From Verrucomicrobiales bacterium (GTDB lineage Bacteria > Verrucomicrobiota > Verrucomicrobiia > Limisphaerales > CAIMTB01), in the NCBI GenBank assembly GCA_016795425.1, contig JAEUHG010000181.1, positions 1 through 36,563 on the forward strand: a stretch of DNA of 36,563 nucleotides, in the 5' to 3' direction. Made by a program: the position numbers and the translations under genes. Positions 22,517-32,186 of this stretch are shown in pieces (position 1 is the stretch's first letter; every line of letters begins with the position of its first letter). Under the pieces are notes generated by a model. That model had not been told where the DNA came from. It saw only the letters and a program-made list of their open reading frames with translations, and ran no database searches.

Positions 22517-25129
22517 GTGGACCCGGCTTTCGAGAGCGACTCAACGCCAAGGGCTTCGACCAGACGAGGTAGCAGCGAAGGCAGCTCCCGCCGCCGGCGT
22601 CGGCGCCGCCATCATTCCGGGGTCCGAGTTCCGCGCCTCCATAGCTTGGCGGATACCTGGACGGAAGGTCTGCTTATCGCCCTTGTTATCTTCACGCCCT
22701 GGGCCTTTGGCACCACGCAAAGTTGGTCATTAGTGACCGCGAATACCCTGGGCTACCTCATCGGGGCGCTATTGATCGTTAAGTGGGTGCTCCGCCGGAT
22801 CTACGAGTTTCAACCGGCCCGATGGGGAGAGAACCTGGTCATCGCTGAAGATTCGGGAGAGCCCCAACCGCCGGAGCGAAAGCCGGAACCGTTTGTCATC
22901 GCACTGGCGATTGTAACCGCTCTGATGCTGGCCTATATCTTGGTCAGCGCCCTGAACGCGCGCGCCGTTTATGATCCGGCTACGCGCCAATTTGAGTATT
23001 TCGCCGAACCCTTCCGCTGGCTTCCGTACACCTACGATCGCGCGGCCACGTGGCAAGTGTTTTGGCAGTACCTCGCCCTCGCGTGCGTTTTCTGGGCCAC
23101 GCGCGACTGGTTGCTGCACAGGACCGACCGCGACGACAACCCTTCGACGACACCACGTTGGCATGATCCCCACGCCCTGATTCCTGTTCCGTCCCGGCTT
23201 CGGCGACTGCTTTGGATCCTGTGCCTCAACGGCGCCCTGCTGGCGATGGTATCGATCCTTCAACGGGCCGACGGCACCAACAAGCTGCTGTGGCTGATCG
23301 AATCCAAGAGCCGAAAAGCAGCCGATAATGTCTTCGGCCCCTGGGCCTACCGCGCCAATGCCGCGCAGTATTTCAACCTGCTTTGGCCAGTCTGCCTGGC
23401 CTTCTGGCTGTGGCTGCAAGAGCGGGCCGGCCGATCCGCTCTTCGCAAGCTCGGGCGCTTCGATGGCCCTCACCTGATGCTGCTACCCTGCGCCATCTTC
23501 ATGGCCGCATGTCCCATCATCTCCGGAAGTCGCGGCGGCGCCATGATCAGTGTCGCAGCCGGTGCCGCCGCCGTCGGCATGATTCTCGTCCTATCACGTC
23601 GGGAAATCGACGCCACCGCCCGATGGATCACTGCCGGCGGCATCGTTCTGGCCGGCATCGCGGCCGCCATCGGCGGGTGGAATATCCTGCGCGACCGCTT
23701 GTCCAGACCCGAAATGCGCGTCGCCACCGGGATCAACATCCGCACCAACGACTTCACCCTACTGCTTCGGTTGCAGCTACCCGAACATCACAATGGACGA
23801 TGGCAACGCCTTGTCGACCTGTGCGGCGACAGCCGCATGGCCAACCTCGACTTCAGTTTCACCCTGGGCATCACGCCCGACGGCGGCATTTTGGGCCAAT
23901 GCACCAGCACTGCGGTCACCAACTACAATCGGGTGATCGCCACAAACGTGATGCGGACCTTCGCCGGCAAGGAAATCACGCTGGCGGCAGTCCGGCACAA
24001 CGGACTGCGACTCTACGCCAACGGCCAGCCCTTGGGTGCCGTTGAAGGTCGAGGCGGCCGTGCCCCGGGATGGGCCAGCTTTGTCTTCAGCCGGTATCTC
24101 TCGATCTCCAGCGACCTGGTCGGCGAAATCGCCGTCGTCGACTACGCCATGGCTCCCGACCAGGTCAAGGCGGCTTCCTCCGGTCGACTCGCCGGACTCA
24201 CCGAATCCGTTCAGACCTCCACCAAGGTTGTCTCCGTTCCTCTGGCCGCGAAAGCGCTCAAGGCCGTGGATGGCGTTGCTGTTGAGGACACGACCCGACC
24301 GGCGAATCCAACTCTGATGTGGATTGCCGCACGTCGCACAGGTCCTCCAGGCCGCATCGGATGGGAACACTCAATCCAGGAAGACAGCGATGCCTCCGTG
24401 CGAGGTCCAATCCGGGTAAGTTTCGCCGCCTGGAACCCCGGCGATTCCCCGATTCACCTCGCTATCAGTCTCGACGACGGGCCGCGTGGCGTTGTCGAAG
24501 TTCCGGCCCGCGGAGAAAAAGCCATCGGCATCACCTGCCGCACGTCTCACGGCGGCCCACCCGCCCGATTCTCCATCGACCTGGTGGACGACGAAGGGGA
24601 ATGGATCGAAGAGGCGCGAACAGGGGCCCAATTTCTAATTCGCGATCTTCGCCTCCAGCCCGCCGCGACCATTACGACCCGCTCTATCGACCGCGAGGTT
24701 CGACTTCTTGATTTGACGGACCGCATGTCGGGTCGAAACGAGATCTACGAAAACGCCATGGAGATGCTCCAGCAATACCCGATCTGGGGCAGCGGCGCCG
24801 GCACCTTCGCATCGATGTACCAGTTCCATCGCAAACCATGGCAGGACTGGGCCGGCTACCTGCACAACGACTGGATGGAAATGCGCATCACCCTCGGGCC
24901 AATCGGTCTTGGTCTCATCGTGGTGGGCCTTGTCCTGCTCTTGCTGCGATCCCTGCTCGGCCCGGGCCTGGCCACCATGCGATTGATGATCGGACTTTGG
25001 TGGATCGCCTTGCTTGGTTGCCTGGCCCACGCGCGCTTCGATTTCCCGTTTCAGATCTATTCCGTGCTCTTCCTTTTCGTCCTCCTGTCGTCGGTGCTCC
25101 TGGTGTTGACCGCCGCCCGTTGGCGATGA
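22517..25129 (+). CDS. O-antigen ligase-like membrane protein with inserted lectin-like domains
   Basis: 870 aa. Membrane helices occupy about 50-90, 125-145, 185-200, 230-247, 285-300 and 318-390, with ISGSRGGAMISVAAG (about 335), typical of O-antigen ligases. Then comes a soluble insert (about 396-740): first a LamG/concanavalin-like jelly roll (NDFTLLLRLQLPEHHNGRW, NGLRLYANGQPLGAV, LVGEIAVVDYAMAPDQVK), then a second beta-rich module (IRVSFAAWNPGDSPIHLAIS to FLIRDLRLQPA). The ligase resumes with NEIYENAMEMLQQYPIWGSG (about 741), and GYLHNDWMEMRITLGPIGLG holds the conserved His-Asn. Two or three helices end it. The insert sits in the large periplasmic loop. The start is GTG at 22517 with a cytosolic Arg-rich leader (RRRRRRRHHS); TTG at 22646 is an alternative. 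It converges on the GH99-like gene with 7 bp between stops. Confidence 0.85.
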   Translation: MDPAFESDSTPRASTRRGSSEGSSRRRRRRRHHSGVRVPRLHSLADTWTEGLLIALVIFTPWAFGTTQSWSLVTANTLGYLIGALLIVKWVLRRIYEFQPARWGENLVIAEDSGEPQPPERKPEPFVIALAIVTALMLAYILVSALNARAVYDPATRQFEYFAEPFRWLPYTYDRAATWQVFWQYLALACVFWATRDWLLHRTDRDDNPSTTPRWHDPHALIPVPSRLRRLLWILCLNGALLAMVSILQRADGTNKLLWLIESKSRKAADNVFGPWAYRANAAQYFNLLWPVCLAFWLWLQERAGRSALRKLGRFDGPHLMLLPCAIFMAACPIISGSRGGAMISVAAGAAAVGMILVLSRREIDATARWITAGGIVLAGIAAAIGGWNILRDRLSRPEMRVATGINIRTNDFTLLLRLQLPEHHNGRWQRLVDLCGDSRMANLDFSFTLGITPDGGILGQCTSTAVTNYNRVIATNVMRTFAGKEITLAAVRHNGLRLYANGQPLGAVEGRGGRAPGWASFVFSRYLSISSDLVGEIAVVDYAMAPDQVKAASSGRLAGLTESVQTSTKVVSVPLAAKALKAVDGVAVEDTTRPANPTLMWIAARRTGPPGRIGWEHSIQEDSDASVRGPIRVSFAAWNPGDSPIHLAISLDDGPRGVVEVPARGEKAIGITCRTSHGGPPARFSIDLVDDEGEWIEEARTGAQFLIRDLRLQPAATITTRSIDREVRLLDLTDRMSGRNEIYENAMEMLQQYPIWGSGAGTFASMYQFHRKPWQDWAGYLHNDWMEMRITLGPIGLGLIVVGLVLLLLRSLLGPGLATMRLMIGLWWIALLGCLAHARFDFPFQIYSVLFLFVLLSSVLLVLTAARWR

Positions 25130-25136
25130 TGGGGCA

Positions 25137-27350
25137 TTAGTCCCCGGCTGTTGGACTTTGGTCGAAGGTCCCCTTGCCGCCGTCTGAGACCAACACGCGA
25201 TAGTTGTATCGGTCGTTGGGCGCCGCATCGCCGTTCAAGGTGAAGTCCGTCCAGTCGTCATTCTGCCGACAGTGAGCGGCCCATTTGAAGTCGAAGACAG
25301 GGGGCGACCGACGGAGTCCCAATTGCCGCCAGCGCACTTTCAACTCCATCGACGCGCCGGCCACCTTCCATTCCGCTTCGGCAACGGTGGTCCACGTTCC
25401 ATCCTTGGCGTCGAAGCGCTCAACCTTTCCCGGCGCCCCTCCGTGGATGGCGTACTCATATCCCAGCCATCCGCTTCGGACATCGGCATCCAGATCCAGG
25501 TACAAAACGATTCCACCAGGGGCGTCGCCCGAGGAAAACGCTTCTCGACTGCGCACGAGGAACGCGACGGACTGCCGATCCACGCTCACCTTGGCCGCGA
25601 CCAGATCGTTTCGACCGGTGGCATTCGTATACATCGTTTGGGCATTCCAAGCCCGGTGAGAGCGCGCCACCGGATCGCCTATGGTATCGCGATACTCCGG
25701 CTCGACCCTGATCCAATCATCGAAGGATCCGTCGACTCGGATGGGCTTCGATTTCAGGATTGGGAGTGCTCGAGTTCCCTTGTAACGACGGATGTACCCG
25801 ATCATCTGGTAGTAATAGTCATCACCGTGCCCACCTTTCATCGGTTCCAGATCACGGCTGTGTTCCTGATCAAACTGGTCCACGAACATGACGGGCAGTT
25901 TGACGCCATTGAACTCAGCGAAGCGTCCGGCAATCCACTCGTTCCATCCCGTCACAAAAACAAAGCGCGGATCCTCCGCCAGCACCCGGTTCCATTGTTC
26001 GGCGAAATTCAGACCTTGGCGCACCGCTCCCGGCCGAGGGTCCATCCGCCCTTGATGGTGGCTTCGACCATGGGCTCCGGGCTCGCTCATCGACCCAAGC
26101 CGCCCCTGCACAGCGTTTTGCGCAACCCCCACCGACATTTGCTCCTTTTCACCCGCTGAGTTCCGGAACACGTGCTGTGGATGGACCTCGAGCCAACTCC
26201 ACATGTCCGGAGCAGTGGGGCCGCGGAAGTAATCCGGTTGCGGTTTTCGAAACGTGAAGAACTCCTTGATTCGCATGGACTCAGGATCAACCGGAATCCA
26301 ACGGAGAGTTCGATCCCCCGGGCCCGCGGATCCAGCCCGGAAAGCCTCGCCCTGTTCCAGACAGTCCTGGGAGTGACTCCACCATCCGATCCTCCCCCCG
26401 GGTTCCGATGCTTCCAGGTAATAACGACCGGCCGCAGCCGGAGCCGGCAAGTGGAGAAGGAGCCAGGCGTTGTCGCTCACGTCGTGGAACCGTTCGCAGG
26501 CAACCCGATCCCCTCCTGGCCCCTCGCGCATCAGGGTCAATGTCACCGCCGCACCACGCGTCGCCCATGTCGGAAACCGACCGCCCACCGCCTTGAAGGG
26601 ACGATCCATGGTGATGGATTGGCCCAACGTGGTGTCGGGCATCAGTTCGACCGGCGTGTCCTGCTTGGTCTGTTCCACCACCGGCTCCACTCTGTCCGGG
26701 TCGGCCAAAATCAGCGGACGCCCTTCCCATCGAAACCACAGATCCGAGTAGAGTCCGGGTTCGTACAGATCACGCCAGAGTTCGCGCACCACCTTTGCCG
26801 GATCCCAGAACGGGGTAAGAAAGGCCACCTGCGGCGTCCGATTTCCAGCCGCGCGCAGTTCCGTCCAAACCCTCATCAAGGCTCGGTACCATTCCGGATA
26901 GGTGATCTGGTTGGTCACGTCGAAGATCACCACATCGACGCCTGCGTCACCCAGCATCTGGGCGTGTTTGCGCAGCACACCCTCATCATTGGTGAGGTAA
27001 TAGCCAAAGAGGGATTCGCCCCAATGATGCGGCGCGTGCAAGGGCCCCCACAGCGGACTCGCCGGATGCTGCATCGCCTCGGGATCCTGGGCGAGGATGC
27101 GAGTCACATCATACGGACCACCTTGGATATGCGCCCCGTGCCAAAGAAAATAGAACATTCCCACCGTGCGGTCGGATCGCGGGGGGCCGGTCTCCCGATG
27201 GGTCGGCAGTCGGCGCCCAAGATCGTCAGTGGCCACCCAGGTATCGCTATAGAGATCCCAGAATGCCACGTCGGCGGCGATCCCTCGAACCGAGGATAGC
27301 ACGTTCAGGACAGCAACCATCGCGAAGGCACATCGGACGGAGCAGCTCAT
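25137..27350 (-). CDS. Secreted GH99-like protein with C-terminal CBM9-like domain
   Basis: 737 aa from the ATG at 27350, which starts a signal peptide (SCSVRCAFAMVAVLNVLSSV, then RGIAAD). The catalytic-type region (about 25-500) resembles the GH99/GH71/WbsX group: VGMFYFLWHGAH, HAQMLGDAGVDVVIFDVTNQ, QVAFLTPFWDPAKVV, and the typical FVFVTGWNEWIAGRF (about 490). The C-terminal 190 residues start KPIRVDGSFDDW and look like a family 9 carbohydrate-binding domain (IVLYLDLDADVRSGWLGYEYAIHG). GH99 enzymes cut within mannans and relatives, but here the specificity is unknown. It is 14 bases after the GH78 gene's stop, so it probably belongs to its operon. Longer starts lie inside the GH78 gene and were rejected. 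Confidence 0.75.
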   Translation of the reverse strand: MSCSVRCAFAMVAVLNVLSSVRGIAADVAFWDLYSDTWVATDDLGRRLPTHRETGPPRSDRTVGMFYFLWHGAHIQGGPYDVTRILAQDPEAMQHPASPLWGPLHAPHHWGESLFGYYLTNDEGVLRKHAQMLGDAGVDVVIFDVTNQITYPEWYRALMRVWTELRAAGNRTPQVAFLTPFWDPAKVVRELWRDLYEPGLYSDLWFRWEGRPLILADPDRVEPVVEQTKQDTPVELMPDTTLGQSITMDRPFKAVGGRFPTWATRGAAVTLTLMREGPGGDRVACERFHDVSDNAWLLLHLPAPAAAGRYYLEASEPGGRIGWWSHSQDCLEQGEAFRAGSAGPGDRTLRWIPVDPESMRIKEFFTFRKPQPDYFRGPTAPDMWSWLEVHPQHVFRNSAGEKEQMSVGVAQNAVQGRLGSMSEPGAHGRSHHQGRMDPRPGAVRQGLNFAEQWNRVLAEDPRFVFVTGWNEWIAGRFAEFNGVKLPVMFVDQFDQEHSRDLEPMKGGHGDDYYYQMIGYIRRYKGTRALPILKSKPIRVDGSFDDWIRVEPEYRDTIGDPVARSHRAWNAQTMYTNATGRNDLVAAKVSVDRQSVAFLVRSREAFSSGDAPGGIVLYLDLDADVRSGWLGYEYAIHGGAPGKVERFDAKDGTWTTVAEAEWKVAGASMELKVRWRQLGLRRSPPVFDFKWAAHCRQNDDWTDFTLNGDAAPNDRYNYRVLVSDGGKGTFDQSPTAGD

Positions 27351-27364
27351 GGTTCGAAGGAGTT

Positions 27365-30292
27365 TCAGGGGGACCCACGCGATTCGAAGCGGTAGGTGCC
27401 GGATTCGATTTCCACCGCCAGCCGACCTTCGGCACGATCGCGAAGCGTGACACCGGGCGATTGGTCCAATGGCTGTCCACTTTCCGTGACCTGCGCGAGA
27501 CCTTGAGTTGGAATACGCACTAGGGCGGTCGTATTGGCCGGAATCGTGACTTCCAGAAGGAAGCGATTTCTTTCCTGCTTCCAAGAAGTGGCAATACGCC
27601 CGCGAACACTATCGTAGCGGGCTTTTACCCAACTCAGCGTCGGCACGCCTCGATCCGACCCCAACACCGATGCCGGCCGCGGCGCGATGGCGATCCGGGC
27701 ATAGCCGGGTTCCATGGCATCGATTCCCGCGAGATTTCTGAAGGCCCATTCCATGACCGACCCAAAGGCGTAATGGCTGAAGCTATTCATCGACGCGTTC
27801 TGGTTGCCTTCAGCTCCGTTGAACCCGAACTCCTTGGTGTAACTGTCCCAACGCTCCCAGACCGTGGTGGCGCCGTTGACCACCTCGTAGCCCCAGGACG
27901 GGTAGCGACGGCTTTGGAATAGTCTCAACGCCAGATCGTGTCGCCCACCCGCCGTTAACGCCGGTAGAAGCGGCTTCGTTCCAAGGAAACCCGTCGCCAT
28001 GCGGTCGTCGTTCTTCGCAATCTTCCCAGCGAGGATTTCCGCGCACCGCTCGACCAGATCGTCCGGCACCAGCCGAAAGACGATCGCCATCGCATACGCC
28101 GTCTGGGTATCCACTGACAGGGTTCCGTCGGGTCGCAAATAGGTCTCCTGGAAGGTGCGCCGAACGGATTCATGGAGGCGCCGGTAGGCATCGGCGTCAC
28201 CGTCGATGGCGAGAGCCTCGGCCATTTCCGTCATCAGCTTGGCATCCAAAGCGAAGTAGGCGGCATCGATGTATTCCAGCGGCGTGGGTTCATTGACGTT
28301 CAACCAATCTCCCCAGCTGTTCCCATCCGCCCTCCCTTTGAGGTCGGCGGATCGACGAACCCTCCAATCCATGAACCGTTTCATCGACGGCCACCTCTTC
28401 CGAATCGCTTCTCGGTCACCATAGACTCGCCACATCGTCCACGGGCAAAGGATACCCGCATCGGTCCATGCCGTGCCCCAGGTCTGGCCGGGAGACCCAT
28501 GTGCCATCGGATACGGTGCGTAGTCCGGATAGGCGCCAAAATCCCGCTGCGCTTCCACGACGTCATCGAGCCATTTGTCGAAAAAGGCGGCGACGTCCGC
28601 ATTGAACGTTGCCGTCCGCGCGTAAATCTGTGCGTCCCCCATCCAACCCAATCGCTCATCCCGCTGGGGACAATCCGTGGGAATTTCGACGAAGTTGGCG
28701 CGCTGGGTCCATTGGGTGTTCCTCCAGAATTGCGTCATCACTTCGTCCGAACATGAGAACTCCCCGGTCAGCGGCGTGTCGTTGTGGAGGACCAGACCCG
28801 TAATGGTATCGAGGTCCGGACGGGACGTCAGGCCGGTCAGCTCAACGTATCGGAACCCATGGTAGGTGAAGCTCGGCTGCCAGGTTTCCCCTCGCGGATC
28901 GCCACGCAGAATATAGGTATCCGTGGCCCGCGCCCGTCGCAGATTCTCCACCATGAGTCGACCGTCGGAATGGAGCATTTCGCCGTGCCGAATCCGGATT
29001 TTTGTACCGCCCGGGCCCTGAATCTTTAATCGAACGATACCGGCAAAGTTCTGGCCCATGTCAAAGATGTGCACGCCCGGCGCAGGCTCCGTGAGCCGCT
29101 GAGCCTTGAGTTGCTGGGTGATCCGGATTGGCGGCGCCAAGTAGGGCTGGAGGCGCGGCGGTGCCTGGAACGCAAGGTCCACTTCCTTGGTCCCCCGGGT
29201 GTCATGAAAAATGGCGGGCACCGGCTTGGCTGCCGCCGCCATCGCGACCGGCTGCCATTTCCATGACTTGCCGCCGCCCGGCATGCACCAATCCGGCGCT
29301 TCGCGTCGGGCATCGAAGGTCTCGCCCATGATCAAGTCCGCCTCGCGAATCGGCCCGTCGCCGGATACCTGCCAACTGTTGTCCGTCACCACACGCTCCT
29401 TACCACCATCCGCATACTCCAATTCCAGTTGCGCCATCACCGCGGGCGTCTTGCCGTAAAAGTTCCGGCCCGTTTTGCCGGGACCATATCCCACCAGCAG
29501 TCCGTATCCGACGTAGCCCGCATACCAGCCGTCGGCCAACACTGCGCCGAGGCAATTCACGCCTCGTGTGAGCATCGACGTCACATCATGCGTTCGGGTA
29601 TGCACCCGAAGGCGATAGTCAGCCCACCCAGGTTCGAAGAGGGAATTTCCGACCTTCTTGCCATTCAGGTGCATTTCGACCAACCCCAGTGCGGTAAAGT
29701 GCAAGGTTGCGCGGCTGACAGTTCTGCCCGCGCGAAACTCCTTCCGAAAATGGTGCGCCGGTGGCAAGTGGAGAGGCTCCGGTTGGGTCGGCAGCGGGGT
29801 CTCGTCGGTGAAGGTGATCCACTGCGCCTTCCAATCCTGCGTGCCCAGCAGCCCCATGCCCCACGTGGCGGTCGGGCTCCAAGCCGACTCCCTCCCATCG
29901 CGATCCCAAACCCGCACCTTCCAAAACACGCGCTGATTCGACACCAGCGGCCTGCCCTCGTACGGCAGGTGCAGGGTTTCCGATTGAAGCACCTTGCCTG
30001 AATCCCACAGATCGCCGCGATCGGCCTCCAGCACCTTGGGCGTCGTTCCGACGAGGATGCGATAGGCGGTCTGCCGCTGCTGGCGCTGCTCGGAGTCGAC
30101 TCGCCAGGAAAGCCGTGGTTTCGTGCGATCAAGGCCCAACGGATTGTCCAACAACTCCGTTCGCAGACCGGTCACCGTCAGTTGGGCCAGGCCGGAGAAC
30201 GATCCTGCGAGGGTGAGGAACACGCCCACAGCATGCCGCAGTCGGCCTGCCATGCGGGTGGTGTTGATCGGCAATGCTCCCGACGATTTCAT
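27365..30292 (-). CDS. Alpha-L-rhamnosidase, GH78
   Basis: 975 aa, full-length GH78. These enzymes release terminal alpha-L-rhamnose from plant polysaccharides and glycosides by an inverting mechanism. After a signal-type N-terminus (about 15-36), the usual beta domains are seen: TVTGLRTELLDNPLGLDRTKPRLSW split near 40-63, FWKVRVWDRDG, ALGLVEMHLNGKKVG and FDMGQNFAGIVRLKIQG. The alpha6/alpha6 barrel has PTDCPQRDERLGWMGDAQ (about 538-555), the GH78 signature with the catalytic Asp/Glu residues. The second acidic residue set lies after GYEVVNGATTVWERWDSY near 830. A strong GGAGGT lies seven bases before the ATG, which overlaps the upstream gene's stop by four bases. Confidence 0.93.
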   Translation of the reverse strand: MKSSGALPINTTRMAGRLRHAVGVFLTLAGSFSGLAQLTVTGLRTELLDNPLGLDRTKPRLSWRVDSEQRQQRQTAYRILVGTTPKVLEADRGDLWDSGKVLQSETLHLPYEGRPLVSNQRVFWKVRVWDRDGRESAWSPTATWGMGLLGTQDWKAQWITFTDETPLPTQPEPLHLPPAHHFRKEFRAGRTVSRATLHFTALGLVEMHLNGKKVGNSLFEPGWADYRLRVHTRTHDVTSMLTRGVNCLGAVLADGWYAGYVGYGLLVGYGPGKTGRNFYGKTPAVMAQLELEYADGGKERVVTDNSWQVSGDGPIREADLIMGETFDARREAPDWCMPGGGKSWKWQPVAMAAAAKPVPAIFHDTRGTKEVDLAFQAPPRLQPYLAPPIRITQQLKAQRLTEPAPGVHIFDMGQNFAGIVRLKIQGPGGTKIRIRHGEMLHSDGRLMVENLRRARATDTYILRGDPRGETWQPSFTYHGFRYVELTGLTSRPDLDTITGLVLHNDTPLTGEFSCSDEVMTQFWRNTQWTQRANFVEIPTDCPQRDERLGWMGDAQIYARTATFNADVAAFFDKWLDDVVEAQRDFGAYPDYAPYPMAHGSPGQTWGTAWTDAGILCPWTMWRVYGDREAIRKRWPSMKRFMDWRVRRSADLKGRADGNSWGDWLNVNEPTPLEYIDAAYFALDAKLMTEMAEALAIDGDADAYRRLHESVRRTFQETYLRPDGTLSVDTQTAYAMAIVFRLVPDDLVERCAEILAGKIAKNDDRMATGFLGTKPLLPALTAGGRHDLALRLFQSRRYPSWGYEVVNGATTVWERWDSYTKEFGFNGAEGNQNASMNSFSHYAFGSVMEWAFRNLAGIDAMEPGYARIAIAPRPASVLGSDRGVPTLSWVKARYDSVRGRIATSWKQERNRFLLEVTIPANTTALVRIPTQGLAQVTESGQPLDQSPGVTLRDRAEGRLAVEIESGTYRFESRGSP

Positions 30293-32064
30293 CGCAGCAC
30301 CTCCACGCCCGGAGGCGCCGTGATCTGCGATTGAACGGAGCCATCCGCCGACCGCTCATGCCGCACCCGAATCGCCCCCTTCGGTGTCGGGTAGGCGCCC
30401 TCCGCCCATTTCAATCGGCCCAGGTTCGGCGTGATTCGGACCTGGCGGCAACCCGGTCCCACAGGCCGGATCCCGAGCACATGGCGGCTCAACCACGACG
30501 TCGGACCACTCGCCCATCCATGGCAGAGGCTATGGCGAAAGCCTACATAGCAATGAGCGCCACAGTCGCCGTGAATGTCCCGGGTTCCCTCGGGAACCAA
30601 TTCATCGATTCGCGAACCCAGCTTGGTCCATTCCAAATCGAAATCCTCCCAAAAGGTGGTGGCCCCGACATCCAGCATGCCGCCCCAAAATTGGCTGATG
30701 AAGTCGAGTGCGGTGTTGATGTCGCCCGCGCGGGCCAGGGACTCCAGAACATAAAAGCCGTAGAACGTTGATAGATCCTTGGGACCACCCTTCCTGAGGA
30801 TCGATTCGGCGACCTGCACCGGGTCCCTCACTCCCGCGAGGGCGAGCAATGCGGCTGGCGACTTCCGGCCGCTCGTCGCGGGTTGGTGTCGGCGCAGGCG
30901 CGCGACTCCGTCCTCACAGACACGGCGGGTCTCCGTGTCGCCCAGAGCATCCATGAGGCGCGCACCGCTTTCCAAGGCCAGGACCATCATGGCCTGCAAT
31001 CCTTCAGCCACGGCCGCGGGGTTCTCATAGGTGGGCCAATCGAGGAACCGCATGCCATTGAGTGACTCACGACCGTCGGGACCAATGAAGGTCACGAGAT
31101 GCCGGATCAGCGCCGTGAGATACGCCTTCTGAGCTTCGAGATAGGGGCGGTCCCCGTGGTGCAACCACCAATCCTCCTGGATGATGATCCACCACATCGA
31201 GTAGCTGCTGATGCCATTCATCCATTCCGTCGGTTTCGTCACATCACGAATCAAGTCCAGGCTCTTGGGAACCACCTCGTGAAACCCAAAGACCGCGTTG
31301 ATGGTGCTCACCTCCGGGTGCAAGTCCCCGAGCCATACCAACCGGTCGCGCTTGATACCGTCCCACAGGTATTCCTGCATGTTCAATTGAACCGTGTACG
31401 CACCCACCTGCCAGATCCGATTCAAACGCGCGTCGTCACACCGAAACGAACCCACATAAGGCAGGTCCCGCATCTCCAGCACCGCCTGCACTTGGCTCAG
31501 TTGAACGGGCAGGTCCGGATTCACATTGTCGATCCGTGCAAACCGAAATCCGCTGGGCCCCAGGCGAATCTTCCCCAGCCACGGCACGGTGACGATCTGA
31601 TCCCGAATGGCGTGGTCGTTGCCCGCATTCTGTTTTCCGCCCAACTCCGACATGGCCTCGGATGCCGATTCCCCGAAACGCACACGCACCCGGCGCATTT
31701 TGGTTTGTTCGGGCATCATGGGCGTGAGCAGTTCGAGGTATCCCTGAATCTCGACACCAAAATCGACCAGGACCCCGGCCGACACGCCGGGAGTGGAGGC
31801 GAGTTCGGTGGGTGGATTCGGTTCCGAAAGGACCGGTTGGCCTGGTTTCGCCGCCAACAGGCTCTCGGCATGGGTCACACCCTGGGCGCTTTTCCAGACG
31901 ATCCGGAGCGGCGGAAGGGCGTACTGCCTGAGGTCAGAAGCTCGCGCCTTTGCCGACACCTCCGCCGGGATGGCGGCAGGTAGCGGAATCCGGTTCGGCT
32001 CCGATGCCCAGGTGGTCGAGAGGGTCAGAACCCAAAGGGTCAGCGCTGCAGAGATCGATTTCAT
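30289..32064 (-). CDS. GH78-like (alpha-L-rhamnosidase-type) secreted protein
   Basis: 591 aa from the ATG at 32064, which starts a signal peptide (MKSISAALTLWVLTLSTTWA). It lacks the long beta-domain front of its neighbour and goes from a beta-sandwich (VSAGVLVDFGVEIQGYLELLTP, FRFARIDNVN) to an alpha6/alpha6 barrel. The barrel holds YLWDGIKRDRLVWLGDLHPE (about 255-275), the shortened rhamnosidase signature with the acidic Asp residues, and GATTFWEDFDLEWTK near 495. It ends with the usual beta domain (VGPGCRQVRITPNLGRLKWAEG). Family knowledge suggests alpha-L-rhamnosidase activity, probably on another linkage than the 975-aa partner. It is the first of the three hydrolase genes, in the same direction as the kinase upstream (122 bp). 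Confidence 0.85.
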   Translation of the reverse strand: MKSISAALTLWVLTLSTTWASEPNRIPLPAAIPAEVSAKARASDLRQYALPPLRIVWKSAQGVTHAESLLAAKPGQPVLSEPNPPTELASTPGVSAGVLVDFGVEIQGYLELLTPMMPEQTKMRRVRVRFGESASEAMSELGGKQNAGNDHAIRDQIVTVPWLGKIRLGPSGFRFARIDNVNPDLPVQLSQVQAVLEMRDLPYVGSFRCDDARLNRIWQVGAYTVQLNMQEYLWDGIKRDRLVWLGDLHPEVSTINAVFGFHEVVPKSLDLIRDVTKPTEWMNGISSYSMWWIIIQEDWWLHHGDRPYLEAQKAYLTALIRHLVTFIGPDGRESLNGMRFLDWPTYENPAAVAEGLQAMMVLALESGARLMDALGDTETRRVCEDGVARLRRHQPATSGRKSPAALLALAGVRDPVQVAESILRKGGPKDLSTFYGFYVLESLARAGDINTALDFISQFWGGMLDVGATTFWEDFDLEWTKLGSRIDELVPEGTRDIHGDCGAHCYVGFRHSLCHGWASGPTSWLSRHVLGIRPVGPGCRQVRITPNLGRLKWAEGAYPTPKGAIRVRHERSADGSVQSQITAPPGVEVLR

Positions 32065-32136
32065 CGGGCTGAGCAAGCTTGGTGTCGTTCGAGGCAATGA
32101 CACAAGCGGACTGACGCGGTTCCCCACGGTGCGACT

Positions 32137-32151
32137 GCCTACGCGGTAGGC
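32137..32151. repeat. Short perfect hairpin between kinase and hydrolase genes
   Basis: GCCTAC (32137-32142) and GTAGGC (32146-32151) flank a GCG loop. It lies in the 122-bp gap between the hybrid kinase stop and the first hydrolase start. It could end the kinase transcript or serve as a regulatory site for the hydrolase operon; there is no T tract. Confidence 0.35.
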
Positions 32152-32186
32152 GATTGCGCACGGCTGCGCGCGCTGAGAACGGCAGG

